From an uncultured Muribaculaceae bacterium (GTDB taxonomy: Bacteria; Bacteroidota; Bacteroidia; Bacteroidales; Muribaculaceae), in the NCBI GenBank assembly GCA_910585755.1, contig CAJUFH010000039.1, forward strand, positions 1 to 30,471: a DNA stretch of 30,471 bases. The letters are read 5' to 3'. The position numbers were made by a program, and so were the translations under genes. Shown here one piece after another: positions 17,237 to 25,480 of the stretch. The notes below the pieces were generated by a model. That model worked only from the letters and a program-made list of their open reading frames with translations, was not told the DNA's origin and ran no database searches. Every line of letters begins with the position of its first letter. Within the stretch, counting starts at the first letter, position 1.

Positions 17237-17929
17237 ATGATGAAAAAGCTTTTCTCGTTCTTATGCCTTGCGTTGTCGGTGGCAACCATCGCACAAGCCC
17301 AAATCACAGTCGGAGAAAACACATCCCAGACAATCCGGACAGGCAACCGCGCCGAACAGGGCGATTTCGGCCTTTATCTCGGAGCTACAACTACTATGTT
17401 CAAGAACATCGGCTCAAGCACCAAACTGGAGGCGCTCCCACTAATCAACCTTAAATATATGGTAACCGACAAACTCGAGGGGCGTCTCGGTATCGAATGG
17501 TGGAGAACCACCGACACAACAAAAGGCGACGAGTTCAAGAACAGCGAATTTGAAACCAACTTTATGTTCTACCCCGGCATCGCCTACCACTTCAACCGCT
17601 CTAATATTCTCGACGTATATGTCGGCGGAGAGCTTCCTATCGGCGGCGGTAATTTCGGGAAAAAGCAGGAAATAGAAGACGAGGACGACAAGGAGGAGAC
17701 AGTCAGCAACTTCCGCATCGGCTTAGGTGCGTTTATCGGTCTCCAGGCTTATATCTGCAATCTTCCGCTCGCAATTGGCGTAGAATACGGAATAAGCCTC
17801 AACAACTATCACTACGGCGACGGAGTGATGACCCAGGACGGACTGACTTACTCAAAAGACACGAGCTACAACAAGTTCCGCCTCGGCAATCAAGCCCGCT
17901 TAACACTCACTTATTTCTTCAAGCCCTGA
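17237..17929 (+). CDS. Outer membrane beta-barrel protein
   Basis: A 230-residue protein with a signal peptide (cleavage after about residue 22, AQAQ). Alternating hydrophobic and aromatic strands run through the body (GDFGLYLGATTTMF, LINLKYMVTDKLEGRLGIEWW, FMFYPGIAYHFNRS, ILDVYVGGELPIGGG) and the end, LTLTYFFKP, closes on a terminal Phe-Lys-Pro strand typical of 8-stranded OMP_b-brl proteins. An acidic loop (EIEDEDDKEE) at about 149-158 is probably extracellular. The specific function is unknown. Only three bases separate it from the following lipoprotein gene, so the two are co-transcribed. The first two codons are both ATG, so the start could be 17240. Confidence 0.8.
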   Translation: MMKKLFSFLCLALSVATIAQAQITVGENTSQTIRTGNRAEQGDFGLYLGATTTMFKNIGSSTKLEALPLINLKYMVTDKLEGRLGIEWWRTTDTTKGDEFKNSEFETNFMFYPGIAYHFNRSNILDVYVGGELPIGGGNFGKKQEIEDEDDKEETVSNFRIGLGAFIGLQAYICNLPLAIGVEYGISLNNYHYGDGVMTQDGLTYSKDTSYNKFRLGNQARLTLTYFFKP

Positions 17930-17932
17930 CAA

Positions 17933-18358
17933 ATGAAACAAATTGCATTGATCCTCGCATGCGTGTTCGCCTTTATGGCGACATCGTGCGGCTCCCTGTC
18001 CAAGAGCAAATCATACTCGTTTGACGAGGTGCGCTTGGAAATGGGGATGAATGACCTTGATTATCTCGGTGAGGCTGAAATCTCTGTTGAGTACACTTCC
18101 TACCTCGGAATTTTCAAGAGTATCGAAAAAGTTAACGGCGAAGTATATAACCCGGTTCACAAAAAGACGCTGACGATGCCCAAAAGCTGCCGTTTCCGCA
18201 ATCGGAACCTCGACGCTGCCGCTTACAAGCTCGTAGAACAGTATCCCGACGCCGTCTATTTCCAAATCGTTTTCGAAACCAAGAACAAAGACAAGCTCTT
18301 CCTTGGCAGCGTCAACAAAGAGACAGCGAAAGTCAGAGCCTACAAACTCAAAAAATAA
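17933..18358 (+). CDS. Small lipoprotein of unknown function
   Basis: A 141-residue protein with a lipoprotein signal ending in MATSC (cysteine at residue 19). GSLSKSKSY follows, without the acidic surface-export stretch, so it may stay in the periplasm. The body has mixed strands (LGEAEISVEYTSYLGIFKSIEKVNG; AVYFQIVFETK) and a basic C-terminus. I do not recognise the family. It sits immediately behind the barrel protein gene and may be its periplasmic partner. Confidence 0.7.
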   Translation: MKQIALILACVFAFMATSCGSLSKSKSYSFDEVRLEMGMNDLDYLGEAEISVEYTSYLGIFKSIEKVNGEVYNPVHKKTLTMPKSCRFRNRNLDAAAYKLVEQYPDAVYFQIVFETKNKDKLFLGSVNKETAKVRAYKLKK

Positions 18359-18390
18359 ATAGGCTCGATACAAGCTGGAAATGTGAATAC

Positions 18391-18459
18391 AGAGGGGGTG
18401 TAATCAAACGGCGCGCTGCCTGTACGGCTACACCGAGTTCGAGTTGTTACACCCCCTCT
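18391..18459. repeat. Inverted repeat, 13-bp perfect arms, upstream of the 301-residue lipoprotein gene
   Basis: AGAGGGGGTGTAA at 18391-18403 pairs perfectly with TTACACCCCCTCT at 18447-18459. The 43-bp spacer contains a small nested palindrome (TGTA-CGGC-TACA, 18421-18432). There is no T-run after it, so it is not a standard terminator, and it lies 23 bp before the next start codon. It could be an mRNA leader structure, a protein-binding site or a small repeat element. Confidence 0.7.
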
Positions 18460-18482
18460 TATGAATACCGCACTAATGTAAT

Positions 18483-19388
18483 ATGACCACTGTCGCGAAA
18501 TATTTCCGAATTGCCTTATGGTCGGCATTTGCTATGATTCTGACAAGTTGCGAAAAGGATGCTCCCGATTTGTCGGACGTTGTTGTCATTGTCACACCGA
18601 GCGCTGATACCAAAATCGAGCTCTCGTCGGGGGAGAAATTCCAGTACTCATTGGAAATATCCACCATTCACGATTATGTGGCAAATCTGCGCATTACCTC
18701 CTTCGACCGCCACAACGGAGAAACATTATTGGCAGACTTGGATTTCAACCAAAAGAAATTCCAATACAAGTTCATTTTCACTGCGCCTCAAATTGAGACT
18801 GAAAACTCAGAAGTCCTGCTGACATTCACTGTGACCGATAACCAAGGCAACGAGGCGACAGCAACTCGCACGATTGCCATTCACAACAAAATGGTCTCTC
18901 TGAAAGAAATAACCGGAATCGTTCTATATGCGCCATGTACAGGCTTGCCCGATGCTCTGTCATTGGAGAATGTCACTCAGACGTTCAATCTCGCCGACTC
19001 ACCCACTCCTGAAATCGCTGACATCTTTATGTCGCTGGACGAACGCACAGACGAGCTGGCATGGGGAAGCAACACACGCGCCAAGTTCTTACGCAACAAT
19101 ACATTCAACTATGCTGAAGCATCCGCGAAAAGCATATCATCCGTATACGAGAGTTCGACCCGCCAGGACAATGTACGGGATATTAGAGTGAATGACATTA
19201 TATTTGTAGGCCACGGAACGACTGCGGAAGGCGTTTTTATGGTCGTGAACGTAATCCAGTCGGCAGACCGTCCGTTCTGCATCCATATGAACTACAAAGG
19301 AATAGGACTGGCGGATTCTGAAACCGAAGATGGTTCTGATTCAGAAAATGACACAATCGAAAGAGACAATCCAGAACAAAGCCGTTAG
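18483..19388 (+). CDS. Surface lipoprotein of unknown function with an Ig/PKD-like N-terminal domain
   Basis: A 301-residue lipoprotein. The signal ends in MILTSC (cysteine at residue 23) followed by EKD, consistent with surface export. Residues about 32-132 look like a PKD/cadherin-like beta-sandwich (SSGEKFQYSLEIS, LLTFTVTDNQGNEATATRTI). Residues 140-280 form a second beta-rich domain I do not recognise. The tail is very acidic (ETEDGSDSENDTIERDN). Base composition is less GC-rich than in the surrounding operons, suggesting faster evolution or later arrival. It is the last gene before a convergent operon on the other strand. Confidence 0.72.
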   Translation: MTTVAKYFRIALWSAFAMILTSCEKDAPDLSDVVVIVTPSADTKIELSSGEKFQYSLEISTIHDYVANLRITSFDRHNGETLLADLDFNQKKFQYKFIFTAPQIETENSEVLLTFTVTDNQGNEATATRTIAIHNKMVSLKEITGIVLYAPCTGLPDALSLENVTQTFNLADSPTPEIADIFMSLDERTDELAWGSNTRAKFLRNNTFNYAEASAKSISSVYESSTRQDNVRDIRVNDIIFVGHGTTAEGVFMVVNVIQSADRPFCIHMNYKGIGLADSETEDGSDSENDTIERDNPEQSR

Positions 19389-19436
19389 GTCGAATTAACC
19401 AGGTTCCGTCTCACTAACTCTATCTTCATATAATAT

Positions 19437-19468
19437 GGCGCCGCGTCAAAAAGAAAAGACGCGACGCC
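19437..19468. terminator. Probable bidirectional terminator between convergent operons
   Basis: An 11-bp stem with one mismatch (19437-19447 with 19458-19468) around an A-rich loop, in the 112-bp space between two convergent genes. The run of T downstream is poor on both strands, so assignment rests on stem strength and position. Confidence 0.55.
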
Positions 19469-19500
19469 TTCTTACCCATATATAGATCAGGGGAGGTAAC

Positions 19501-20268
19501 TCAGAGGGGGAGGTAGAGGTCCGGGAGGGTGAGGTCGCGGAGGAGGTCGGCATATGCGGAGGCGACGGCGGAGGCGAAACGGGCGCCTTTCTCGGGGGTC
19601 GCAGCTGCCGGTGAACCGATGCCGGTGTCAAGGGAGACGCGGTTCCAGGCCCGCGGAATCCAGGCGATGCCCCGGCGCAGGGTCTCGGGCGCGAAGCCTC
19701 CGGCTCTCCCCTCCCCTGCGTCGGCGAGATTGACGAGTTCGGGGTGGTAGTACATCATGACGGAGGTCTCCAGCTCGTCGGCATGGTCGCCGGGGTTGTC
19801 GAAGTACTCTTTGGCGGGACATACCTTGAACCATTCGCTGGTAGCGATCAGCATGTCGGGAAGGTCAATCGACAGGTCGCGAATCATACTCTTGAAAGTA
19901 TTGCCGCCGTGGCCGTTTATAATCAATAGCCGCTTTATTCCCTGATGGTCAAGCGAGGATGCGATGTCGGTCAGCACGGCCTTCTGAGTCTCGTAACGAT
20001 AATGGACGCAGAATTTCAGTTCCCGCTGGCCCGGATTCTGCGCTCCGAGAGGCACGGGAGGCATCACCATAGCCCTTACTCCGTACTTCTCGAACGCATT
20101 CCGGGCGGCATCCACCGCGATATCGTGGCTGAGAATGGCATCCGTCAGGTATGGCAGATGGTAATTGTGAGGCTCGGTAGCGCCCCAGGGGAGTATGGCG
20201 ACGCTGTAATCAAGTTTACGCGTCGTGCCATAGTTGCTGACGCTCAAATCTATTTCCTTGTTATTCAT
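19501..20268 (-). CDS. Creatininase-family amidohydrolase in the sialic acid operon
   Basis: A 255-residue member of the creatininase family, metal-dependent hydrolases of cyclic or simple amides. Visible family motifs are GATEPHNYHLPYLTD at 29-43 (candidate metal ligands Glu32, His34 and Asp43), NGHGGN at 118-123 (His120) and DHADELETS at 161-169. I chose the ATG at 20268 because it overlaps the stop codon of the upstream fusion gene by eight bases, giving translational coupling; an in-frame ATG at 20286 lies further inside that gene. As the last cistron of a nan operon it might act on an amide of a sialic acid derivative, for example an N-acyl group or a lactam. That is inference; true creatininase activity is unlikely to be its purpose here. 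Confidence 0.85.
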   Translation of the reverse strand: MNNKEIDLSVSNYGTTRKLDYSVAILPWGATEPHNYHLPYLTDAILSHDIAVDAARNAFEKYGVRAMVMPPVPLGAQNPGQRELKFCVHYRYETQKAVLTDIASSLDHQGIKRLLIINGHGGNTFKSMIRDLSIDLPDMLIATSEWFKVCPAKEYFDNPGDHADELETSVMMYYHPELVNLADAGEGRAGGFAPETLRRGIAWIPRAWNRVSLDTGIGSPAAATPEKGARFASAVASAYADLLRDLTLPDLYLPL

Positions 20269-23200
20269 TGTTTTCCATAATTGCATAACGGGAGATTCGC
20301 GGGGTGCGAACCCGCGGCTTTACCTCGCCGCCGATAATGTACAAATTGTTTCCCTGGCCGGGCACCATCGCAGCTCCTGCCCGTGCGGCATCGCGGCTGC
20401 GGGCGAAGACGCTCCACCGAGATGTCTCGGGGTCAAACACGAATATATTGTCGTTGGAGCGGTACCAGGGTGCGGGATGCGAGAGGTAGTCGGGCGCGGG
20501 ATCGCGCAGGGCTTCGAGGAATATGTCCTTGTTGACGCCCCCCGCGGCCACTATACGCCCATCTGGAAGCGCGCACGCCGCCCCTCCGCCGAGCGAGACG
20601 GCCTCCCCGTTTTCGTTAACAGGCGCAGGAAGCGCAGACCACCGCTTCTTCGCCGGATTGTATCGCAGGCCGTCGGTTTCGAGCGTCGCCTGACGCGCCT
20701 TCTTGCCCCGCATATGGGCCGGAGCGAAGCCGCCCCAAAGGAACAGGTTCCCGTTGGAGGCGGCCATCACGGGCTGTATGCGAGGATTGCCGGGGAGGTC
20801 GCGGAGGCGCTTCCATCCGGCGGCGCTGTTGTCAAGGTCGAGGGCGAACAACACATTACCCGGCACTCCGTCGATATTCCCTCCGGCCACATACACAACG
20901 TTGCCAATCGCGGCGGCTGCCATATTGTCAACCGCAGAAGGGAGCGACGGAAGCCGCGTCAGATTCGGAACCAGCCCGTCGATATCCAGCAGCCACACGT
21001 CTTTAGAGGAAGCACCGTCAGCGATACCCCCAATCAATATCAATCCCTTAGAGGTCTTCGCGGTTGCGCCGTAGGCCGTCTGAGCGGGAAGTTCGCCGAT
21101 TTTACGGATTCCACCCCGAGCGAGGCTGTCGCCGACATAGATGCCCTTGTAGAAGCGCTTCCGGCTATCTTTGGCGAGAGGCTTTTCCGGGAAGTTGCAC
21201 CCTCCGGCCATAACCAGCCGCCCGTCAAGCACTCCGGCAAAAGGAGCGGAGACACCGAACTCATGCCCGGTCTCCGCGACATCGGGATTCTCCACCTCCA
21301 GTCGGAACGTGGAGGCCGGAAGCCTCATGTCGTTAACGAGGTTGGCGCGGGTAAACGGCTGCCACGCATAGCGTACGTAACAGGGCTTGCCGACCTTTTC
21401 CGAGCGGACCACGACCACGCTGTCGCTCTCCACGACTGCCGAGGCCGGAGAATACAGCCCCTCGATTTCTGCCACCTCGAAGCCTATTATGTTGTCGCCG
21501 GAGGCAGAACTCATTCCGGTTCCGTTGGCGAAAGTAACCGCCACCGCGTCGCCCCTGTTCACGGCCCTGACCGCATCCGGCCCGGAAGCTACTATGTCGC
21601 GCCCGTAGGAGTCACGAAGCGCGAGGAGCCCTAACCGCTCGCCGACGGGGCGTTTGTTTTTCGGGTGCACGTCAAGGGAATCCCCGAGGTCGGAGCTGAC
21701 AGCCATCGCGACGTTGGGCAACCGCCGGGCCATACGGCGCTGGCTGTCGCGGAACCGCGGCCACGAAGGGCGGTCGATACCGCTTAACTGCACGAAGTAA
21801 AACGGCAGGGAGCTGTCGGCGAAATATTCGCGCCAGTCAGCGACAAGAAGCGGGAACAGCTTCTCGTGAATCTCGACATTATGGGCGTTGCTCTCCCCCT
21901 GATACCATATCACCCCGGCCACGGGATAGCTGTCGAGCGGTCTGATACCGGCCGCGAACAGATATGACGGCTCGTAGGGATGGCGCCCCGTCGGGGAGTT
22001 CTTAGTGGCGCGCTCCTGGCACCATTTCTGCACATAATCGTTCCTGCGCCAGTCATTCAAAGCCTCGGGCATCTCCCTTTCGAGGGCCTCGACCGATATC
22101 CAGGCTTCAGCCGGAGCACCCCCGACAGCGTTGGAAATGACCCCGACCGGGACATCGAGGCTGTCGCGGAGCTGCTTCGCGAAATGGTAAGCGACCGCCG
22201 AAAGCCCTCCGGCATCGGCGGGAGTCACCGGCTGCCATCGCGCCTCGCGGAAATATCCGAGCCGGTCAACCAGGGCGCGTACCGAATCGGGCCACTCGAC
22301 ATTCGCCGTAGCGGCTACGGGACGCATATTGAAAAACCGCAGTTCCGGGTCGTCAGCAGAAGCGATAACTTCACGCGCGCCCGTCTCCTCGGCAAGCGTG
22401 AAGGCCATATTGCTCTGGCCGCTCGCGAGCCATACCTCTCCGGCAAGAATATCCGAGAAACGGAGCGTCCTCCCCCCGGCGATCACAACCATTTCATACG
22501 TCGGGCCGGTCACAACCGGCAACGTAACCACTTCCCACCGGCCTCTGTTGTCGGCTACGGCGGAATATGTCTCGCCGTCCAGTGTGAGCGTCACGCGCTC
22601 GCCGGCATCGGCCCGGCCCCCTATCCGCAGGGGAATGTCGCGCTGGAGCACCATACCCGACTGATATACCGGGGCCATCGAGAGCCCACCGTAGTCCCCC
22701 GTAATCGCGCCGCGCACGGTCTCGGCCAGCAGCCCCGCCCCCTCCGCGTTGGGATGCAGCCCGTCGGGGAGCAGGTCGCGGCGGTCGAGCAGCGGGGTCT
22801 CGAAGTCGATAAGCTCGGCCCCGGCTGCCTGTGCGGTCCGGGCTACTGCGTCGCGCACATCCAGCCGCCAGTCGCGGGTGCCGGAACGGAAGCGGCGGTG
22901 CGTCGCGTTTACCGGCGAGATGTTGGCGAGAATCACTCTCGCCGCGGGATTAACGACCTTGAACGAATCTATCAGGGCGAGATAGTCGGTAACGAAATCT
23001 TCGGCGTAGTTGGGCCACGCGCGGGGGTCCGTATCGTTCACGCCGAGATGCACCACCACAATATCTGGCTTGAAGTCGAGCGCGGCGCGGAACTCCGGCA
23101 GCTTCATGTAGGGATTGTAGCCGCGGTTCATAAGGGTCGCGCCGGAATGGCCGAAGTTGCCGACCTCGTATCCGTCCCCGAGCATGCGCTGCAACTGCGA

Positions 23201-23347
23201 GGGGTAGCTGTTTACCTCGCGGTCGGGAATCTTCATTCCGAACGTGATACTGTTGCCCACGCAGGCTACTTTGGTTACGGCATCCGCATGAAAGGCCGCG
23301 GCGCACAATAACGCCACGGCCAGATATTTTGTCATTCCTTTCATCAT
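20261..23347 (-). CDS. Trifunctional fusion: SGNH esterase + sialate O-acetylesterase (NanS-like) + kelch sialate mutarotase (NanM-like)
   Basis: A secreted protein of 1028 residues. The reading frame is open further upstream, but the signal peptide (YLAVALLCAAAFHADA) and the TAATG overlap with the preceding gene fix the start at 23347 (or the adjacent ATG at 23344). Module 1 (about 27-215) is an SGNH/GDSL hydrolase: GNS with Ser33, GHSG 66-69, GVND 102-105 and DGLHP with Asp195/His198. Module 2 (about 220-680) is a sialate O-acetylesterase: SGQSN with Ser312, GGAPAEAW 409-416, WYQGESN 481-487 and DVHP with Asp559/His561. Module 3 (about 700-1028) is a kelch propeller like N-acetylneuraminate epimerase (GVLDGRLVMAGGCNFPEKP). 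It would remove O-acetyl groups and speed anomer conversion of released sialic acid in the periplasm. Two-module NanS is known in Tannerella; the added NanM is unusual. Confidence 0.9.
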   Translation of the reverse strand: MMKGMTKYLAVALLCAAAFHADAVTKVACVGNSITFGMKIPDREVNSYPSQLQRMLGDGYEVGNFGHSGATLMNRGYNPYMKLPEFRAALDFKPDIVVVHLGVNDTDPRAWPNYAEDFVTDYLALIDSFKVVNPAARVILANISPVNATHRRFRSGTRDWRLDVRDAVARTAQAAGAELIDFETPLLDRRDLLPDGLHPNAEGAGLLAETVRGAITGDYGGLSMAPVYQSGMVLQRDIPLRIGGRADAGERVTLTLDGETYSAVADNRGRWEVVTLPVVTGPTYEMVVIAGGRTLRFSDILAGEVWLASGQSNMAFTLAEETGAREVIASADDPELRFFNMRPVAATANVEWPDSVRALVDRLGYFREARWQPVTPADAGGLSAVAYHFAKQLRDSLDVPVGVISNAVGGAPAEAWISVEALEREMPEALNDWRRNDYVQKWCQERATKNSPTGRHPYEPSYLFAAGIRPLDSYPVAGVIWYQGESNAHNVEIHEKLFPLLVADWREYFADSSLPFYFVQLSGIDRPSWPRFRDSQRRMARRLPNVAMAVSSDLGDSLDVHPKNKRPVGERLGLLALRDSYGRDIVASGPDAVRAVNRGDAVAVTFANGTGMSSASGDNIIGFEVAEIEGLYSPASAVVESDSVVVVRSEKVGKPCYVRYAWQPFTRANLVNDMRLPASTFRLEVENPDVAETGHEFGVSAPFAGVLDGRLVMAGGCNFPEKPLAKDSRKRFYKGIYVGDSLARGGIRKIGELPAQTAYGATAKTSKGLILIGGIADGASSKDVWLLDIDGLVPNLTRLPSLPSAVDNMAAAAIGNVVYVAGGNIDGVPGNVLFALDLDNSAAGWKRLRDLPGNPRIQPVMAASNGNLFLWGGFAPAHMRGKKARQATLETDGLRYNPAKKRWSALPAPVNENGEAVSLGGGAACALPDGRIVAAGGVNKDIFLEALRDPAPDYLSHPAPWYRSNDNIFVFDPETSRWSVFARSRDAARAGAAMVPGQGNNLYIIGGEVKPRVRTPRISRYAIMENNE

Positions 23348-24534
23348 TAAGCAAGAATGTTGTCGATCAGCTTGGCACTCTTGATCATCATGCGGGGGAT
23401 ATGGAACGGACCCTTGAAGAGATTGCCCTTGGCATCCTGGGCCACTGTACCGTCGCGGTGGAGGTAGCCGAACCATTCGCCGTAGACCGGGTCGGGGAAA
23501 TGCTCGTATGCCCATTCGTTGGCCATGCGGTGCATCTCGAGATAGCGCGGGTCGCCGGTAGCCTCGAACGCGTAGAGCGACGCTATTACCGCCTCGGTCT
23601 GCGGCCACCAGAACTTCATATCCTGCGAATAGTCCTGCGGGGGGAATCCGCGGCAGTCGCGGAAATTGATAATGCCGCCGAACTCCTCGTCCCAGCCCCA
23701 GCGCCACGACCAGTCGAGAATCTTCAGCGCCGTGTCGCGGATTTCCGGGTTCCAGCCCCGGTGTTTGGCCTCCTCGAGCAGGAACCAGGCGGTTTCTATG
23801 CAGTGACCCGGGTTAATGACGCGGCCGCCGAGGGTGTCGATCAGCTCGCCGTCGGGCCCGACAGTCTCCAGCAGCGCCTCGAACTCGGGGTGCAGGAAGT
23901 AGGTAAAGAGGTCGTGGATCGAGCTGTCGATCTGCGCGTCAAGCGCCGGGTCGGCTATTGCGCGGCGCACGCAGGCGGCGGTGTTGATCAGAATCATCGT
24001 CACCGAATGGCCGCGGCCCGGCTGGGTAGACAGGTACTTCGGCTCCAGGATGCCCGGAGTGTTGATGAAGCGCAGCGTCTCCTTGAACAGGGCCAGCGCC
24101 TTTTCGGCATACTGTCTGTCGCCGCTCGCGATCGAGTACTCGCTCATCGCTATGATCGCGAAGCACTCAGAGAAGACGTAGCGGCGCTTGCGCAGAGGCC
24201 TTCCGTCGGCGGTAACCTCGAAAAACATCCGGCCGTCCGCGTCGAAGCAGTGCGCCTCTATAAAGTCGATACAGCTCTTCGCCATTTCGAGATACTCGGC
24301 GCGGCGCTCGATATTGTTATAGGCGAAGGAGTAGATGAAAGCACAACGCCCCTGGAACCACACCGATTTGGTGCCGTCCATCAGCCTCCCCTCCCGGTCG
24401 ACGCAGGTATATACCCCGCCGTTTACGCGGTCCAGGCCGTGGCGCAGCCAAAAGGGGAGTATGTCGCCAGTCAGTTGCTCGCGGTAGCGCTTCCCCCATT
24501 CCGCGAGATACGGGCGTATTTCGTTATTTTCCAT
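23347..24534 (-). CDS. nanE: AGE-family N-acylglucosamine 2-epimerase (ManNAc to GlcNAc)
   Basis: Cytoplasmic (alpha/alpha)6-barrel enzyme of 395 residues, the usual size for AGE/renin-binding-protein homologues. It interconverts N-acetylmannosamine and N-acetylglucosamine, the step after the lyase in the Bacteroides fragilis type sialic acid route, where the sugar is phosphorylated only afterwards. Likely catalytic residues are Arg63 (FQGRCAF), His244 (INPGHCIETAW) and a His near 377 (KGPFHIPRMM). I chose ATG 24534, four bases after the nanA stop, over an upstream in-frame start that overlaps nanA. The stop codon shares a base with the next start (TAATG). Confidence 0.92.
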   Translation of the reverse strand: MENNEIRPYLAEWGKRYREQLTGDILPFWLRHGLDRVNGGVYTCVDREGRLMDGTKSVWFQGRCAFIYSFAYNNIERRAEYLEMAKSCIDFIEAHCFDADGRMFFEVTADGRPLRKRRYVFSECFAIIAMSEYSIASGDRQYAEKALALFKETLRFINTPGILEPKYLSTQPGRGHSVTMILINTAACVRRAIADPALDAQIDSSIHDLFTYFLHPEFEALLETVGPDGELIDTLGGRVINPGHCIETAWFLLEEAKHRGWNPEIRDTALKILDWSWRWGWDEEFGGIINFRDCRGFPPQDYSQDMKFWWPQTEAVIASLYAFEATGDPRYLEMHRMANEWAYEHFPDPVYGEWFGYLHRDGTVAQDAKGNLFKGPFHIPRMMIKSAKLIDNILA

Positions 24535-24538
24535 TGGT

Positions 24539-25459
24539 TCAGAATTTGTTGCAGCGGTCGAAGAAACCGATGGCCTCAAGCTCTTTCTTCATCTGGGCCT
24601 CCTCTTCGGGAGTCACGTTGCGGAACGGGGTGCGGTTCGGGCCGAGGTCCAGCCCGATAAGCTTCATAATCCTCTTACCCCCGACGATATTGCCGCGGTA
24701 ACGGCATATGACGTTTATCACCTCCTGGGAGAAGTTCTGATGGTCGCGGGCGGCTTCGAGGTCGCCGCGCTCCCAGGCGTCGATGATGGCCGTCAGCTCG
24801 CGGCCGTTGTAGTTCGTTGTGCCGCCGATTCCGCCGCGGGCGCCCCCCATAGCGAGACAGGGGAGGATTGTCTCGTCCTGGCCGTGGAGCATATCGAACT
24901 TGCCGTCGCCGTAGAGGCGGCACTGGTTGTACTCATACAGGCTCTCGAACGTGTATTTGATTCCGGCGAAATTAGGCACCCGTCCGTCGACAGCCTTCAG
25001 AAGGTCGACCATCGGGAGATACGCCCCGTTGAACGCCGGGATATGGTAGTAGTAGAACGGAAGTCCGGGAGCGCCCGCCGCGATTTCCTCGATATACTTC
25101 ACCAGCTCCTCCACGCGGCCGATTTTCGGGAAGGGGGGAGCCATAGCCCCGATGCCCCAGGCGCCTATTTCAGCAGCGTGGCGGGCGAGTTCGCGGCTCG
25201 AGCGCGCGCAGCAGCTTCCGACATGGACGATAACCTTGAAATCCTCGGGAGCGGCCTTTACCCAGGCCTCGGCCAGGCGCTTGCGCTCGTCGTCGGTCAG
25301 CATGTAGCCCTCGCCCGACGAACCGTTGATGAACACACCCTTGAGGCCGTTCTTCTTGAGCATCGCGGCATATGCCGGAATCGGTTCGTAGTTGACCTCG
25401 CCGTCGGGATAGAACGGCGTGAACGGCGCGTCAATCAGTCCTTTTATTTTTTCCATCAT
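24539..25459 (-). CDS. nanA: N-acetylneuraminate lyase
   Basis: Class I aldolase of the DHDPS/NAL family that splits N-acetylneuraminate into ManNAc and pyruvate. The protein has 306 residues, normal length. The carboxylate-binding motif GSSGEGYMLT lies at 46-55, the catalytic tyrosine is in YYYHIP (Tyr138), and the Schiff-base lysine is Lys168 in GIKYT. These match the E. coli enzyme's layout and, with nanT and nanE on either side, separate it from dihydrodipicolinate synthase. The start is MM; either of the first two ATGs may be used. It begins 21 bp after nanT. Confidence 0.94.
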   Translation of the reverse strand: MMEKIKGLIDAPFTPFYPDGEVNYEPIPAYAAMLKKNGLKGVFINGSSGEGYMLTDDERKRLAEAWVKAAPEDFKVIVHVGSCCARSSRELARHAAEIGAWGIGAMAPPFPKIGRVEELVKYIEEIAAGAPGLPFYYYHIPAFNGAYLPMVDLLKAVDGRVPNFAGIKYTFESLYEYNQCRLYGDGKFDMLHGQDETILPCLAMGGARGGIGGTTNYNGRELTAIIDAWERGDLEAARDHQNFSQEVINVICRYRGNIVGGKRIMKLIGLDLGPNRTPFRNVTPEEEAQMKKELEAIGFFDRCNKF

Positions 25460-25480
25460 AAATTCGGTTTATTATGCTAT

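Noticed and set aside
23348..23707. N-terminal extension of the esterase/mutarotase fusion by 120 codons
   Set aside because: The extension lies inside nanE in another frame, has shadow-like Arg/Pro-rich composition, and a proper signal peptide begins at 23347.
20234..24660. Three long plus-strand ORFs (about 440-470 codons) opposite the nan genes
   Set aside because: They mirror genes with clear catalytic motifs on the minus strand, are rich in Arg/Gly/His/Pro and show no family motifs.
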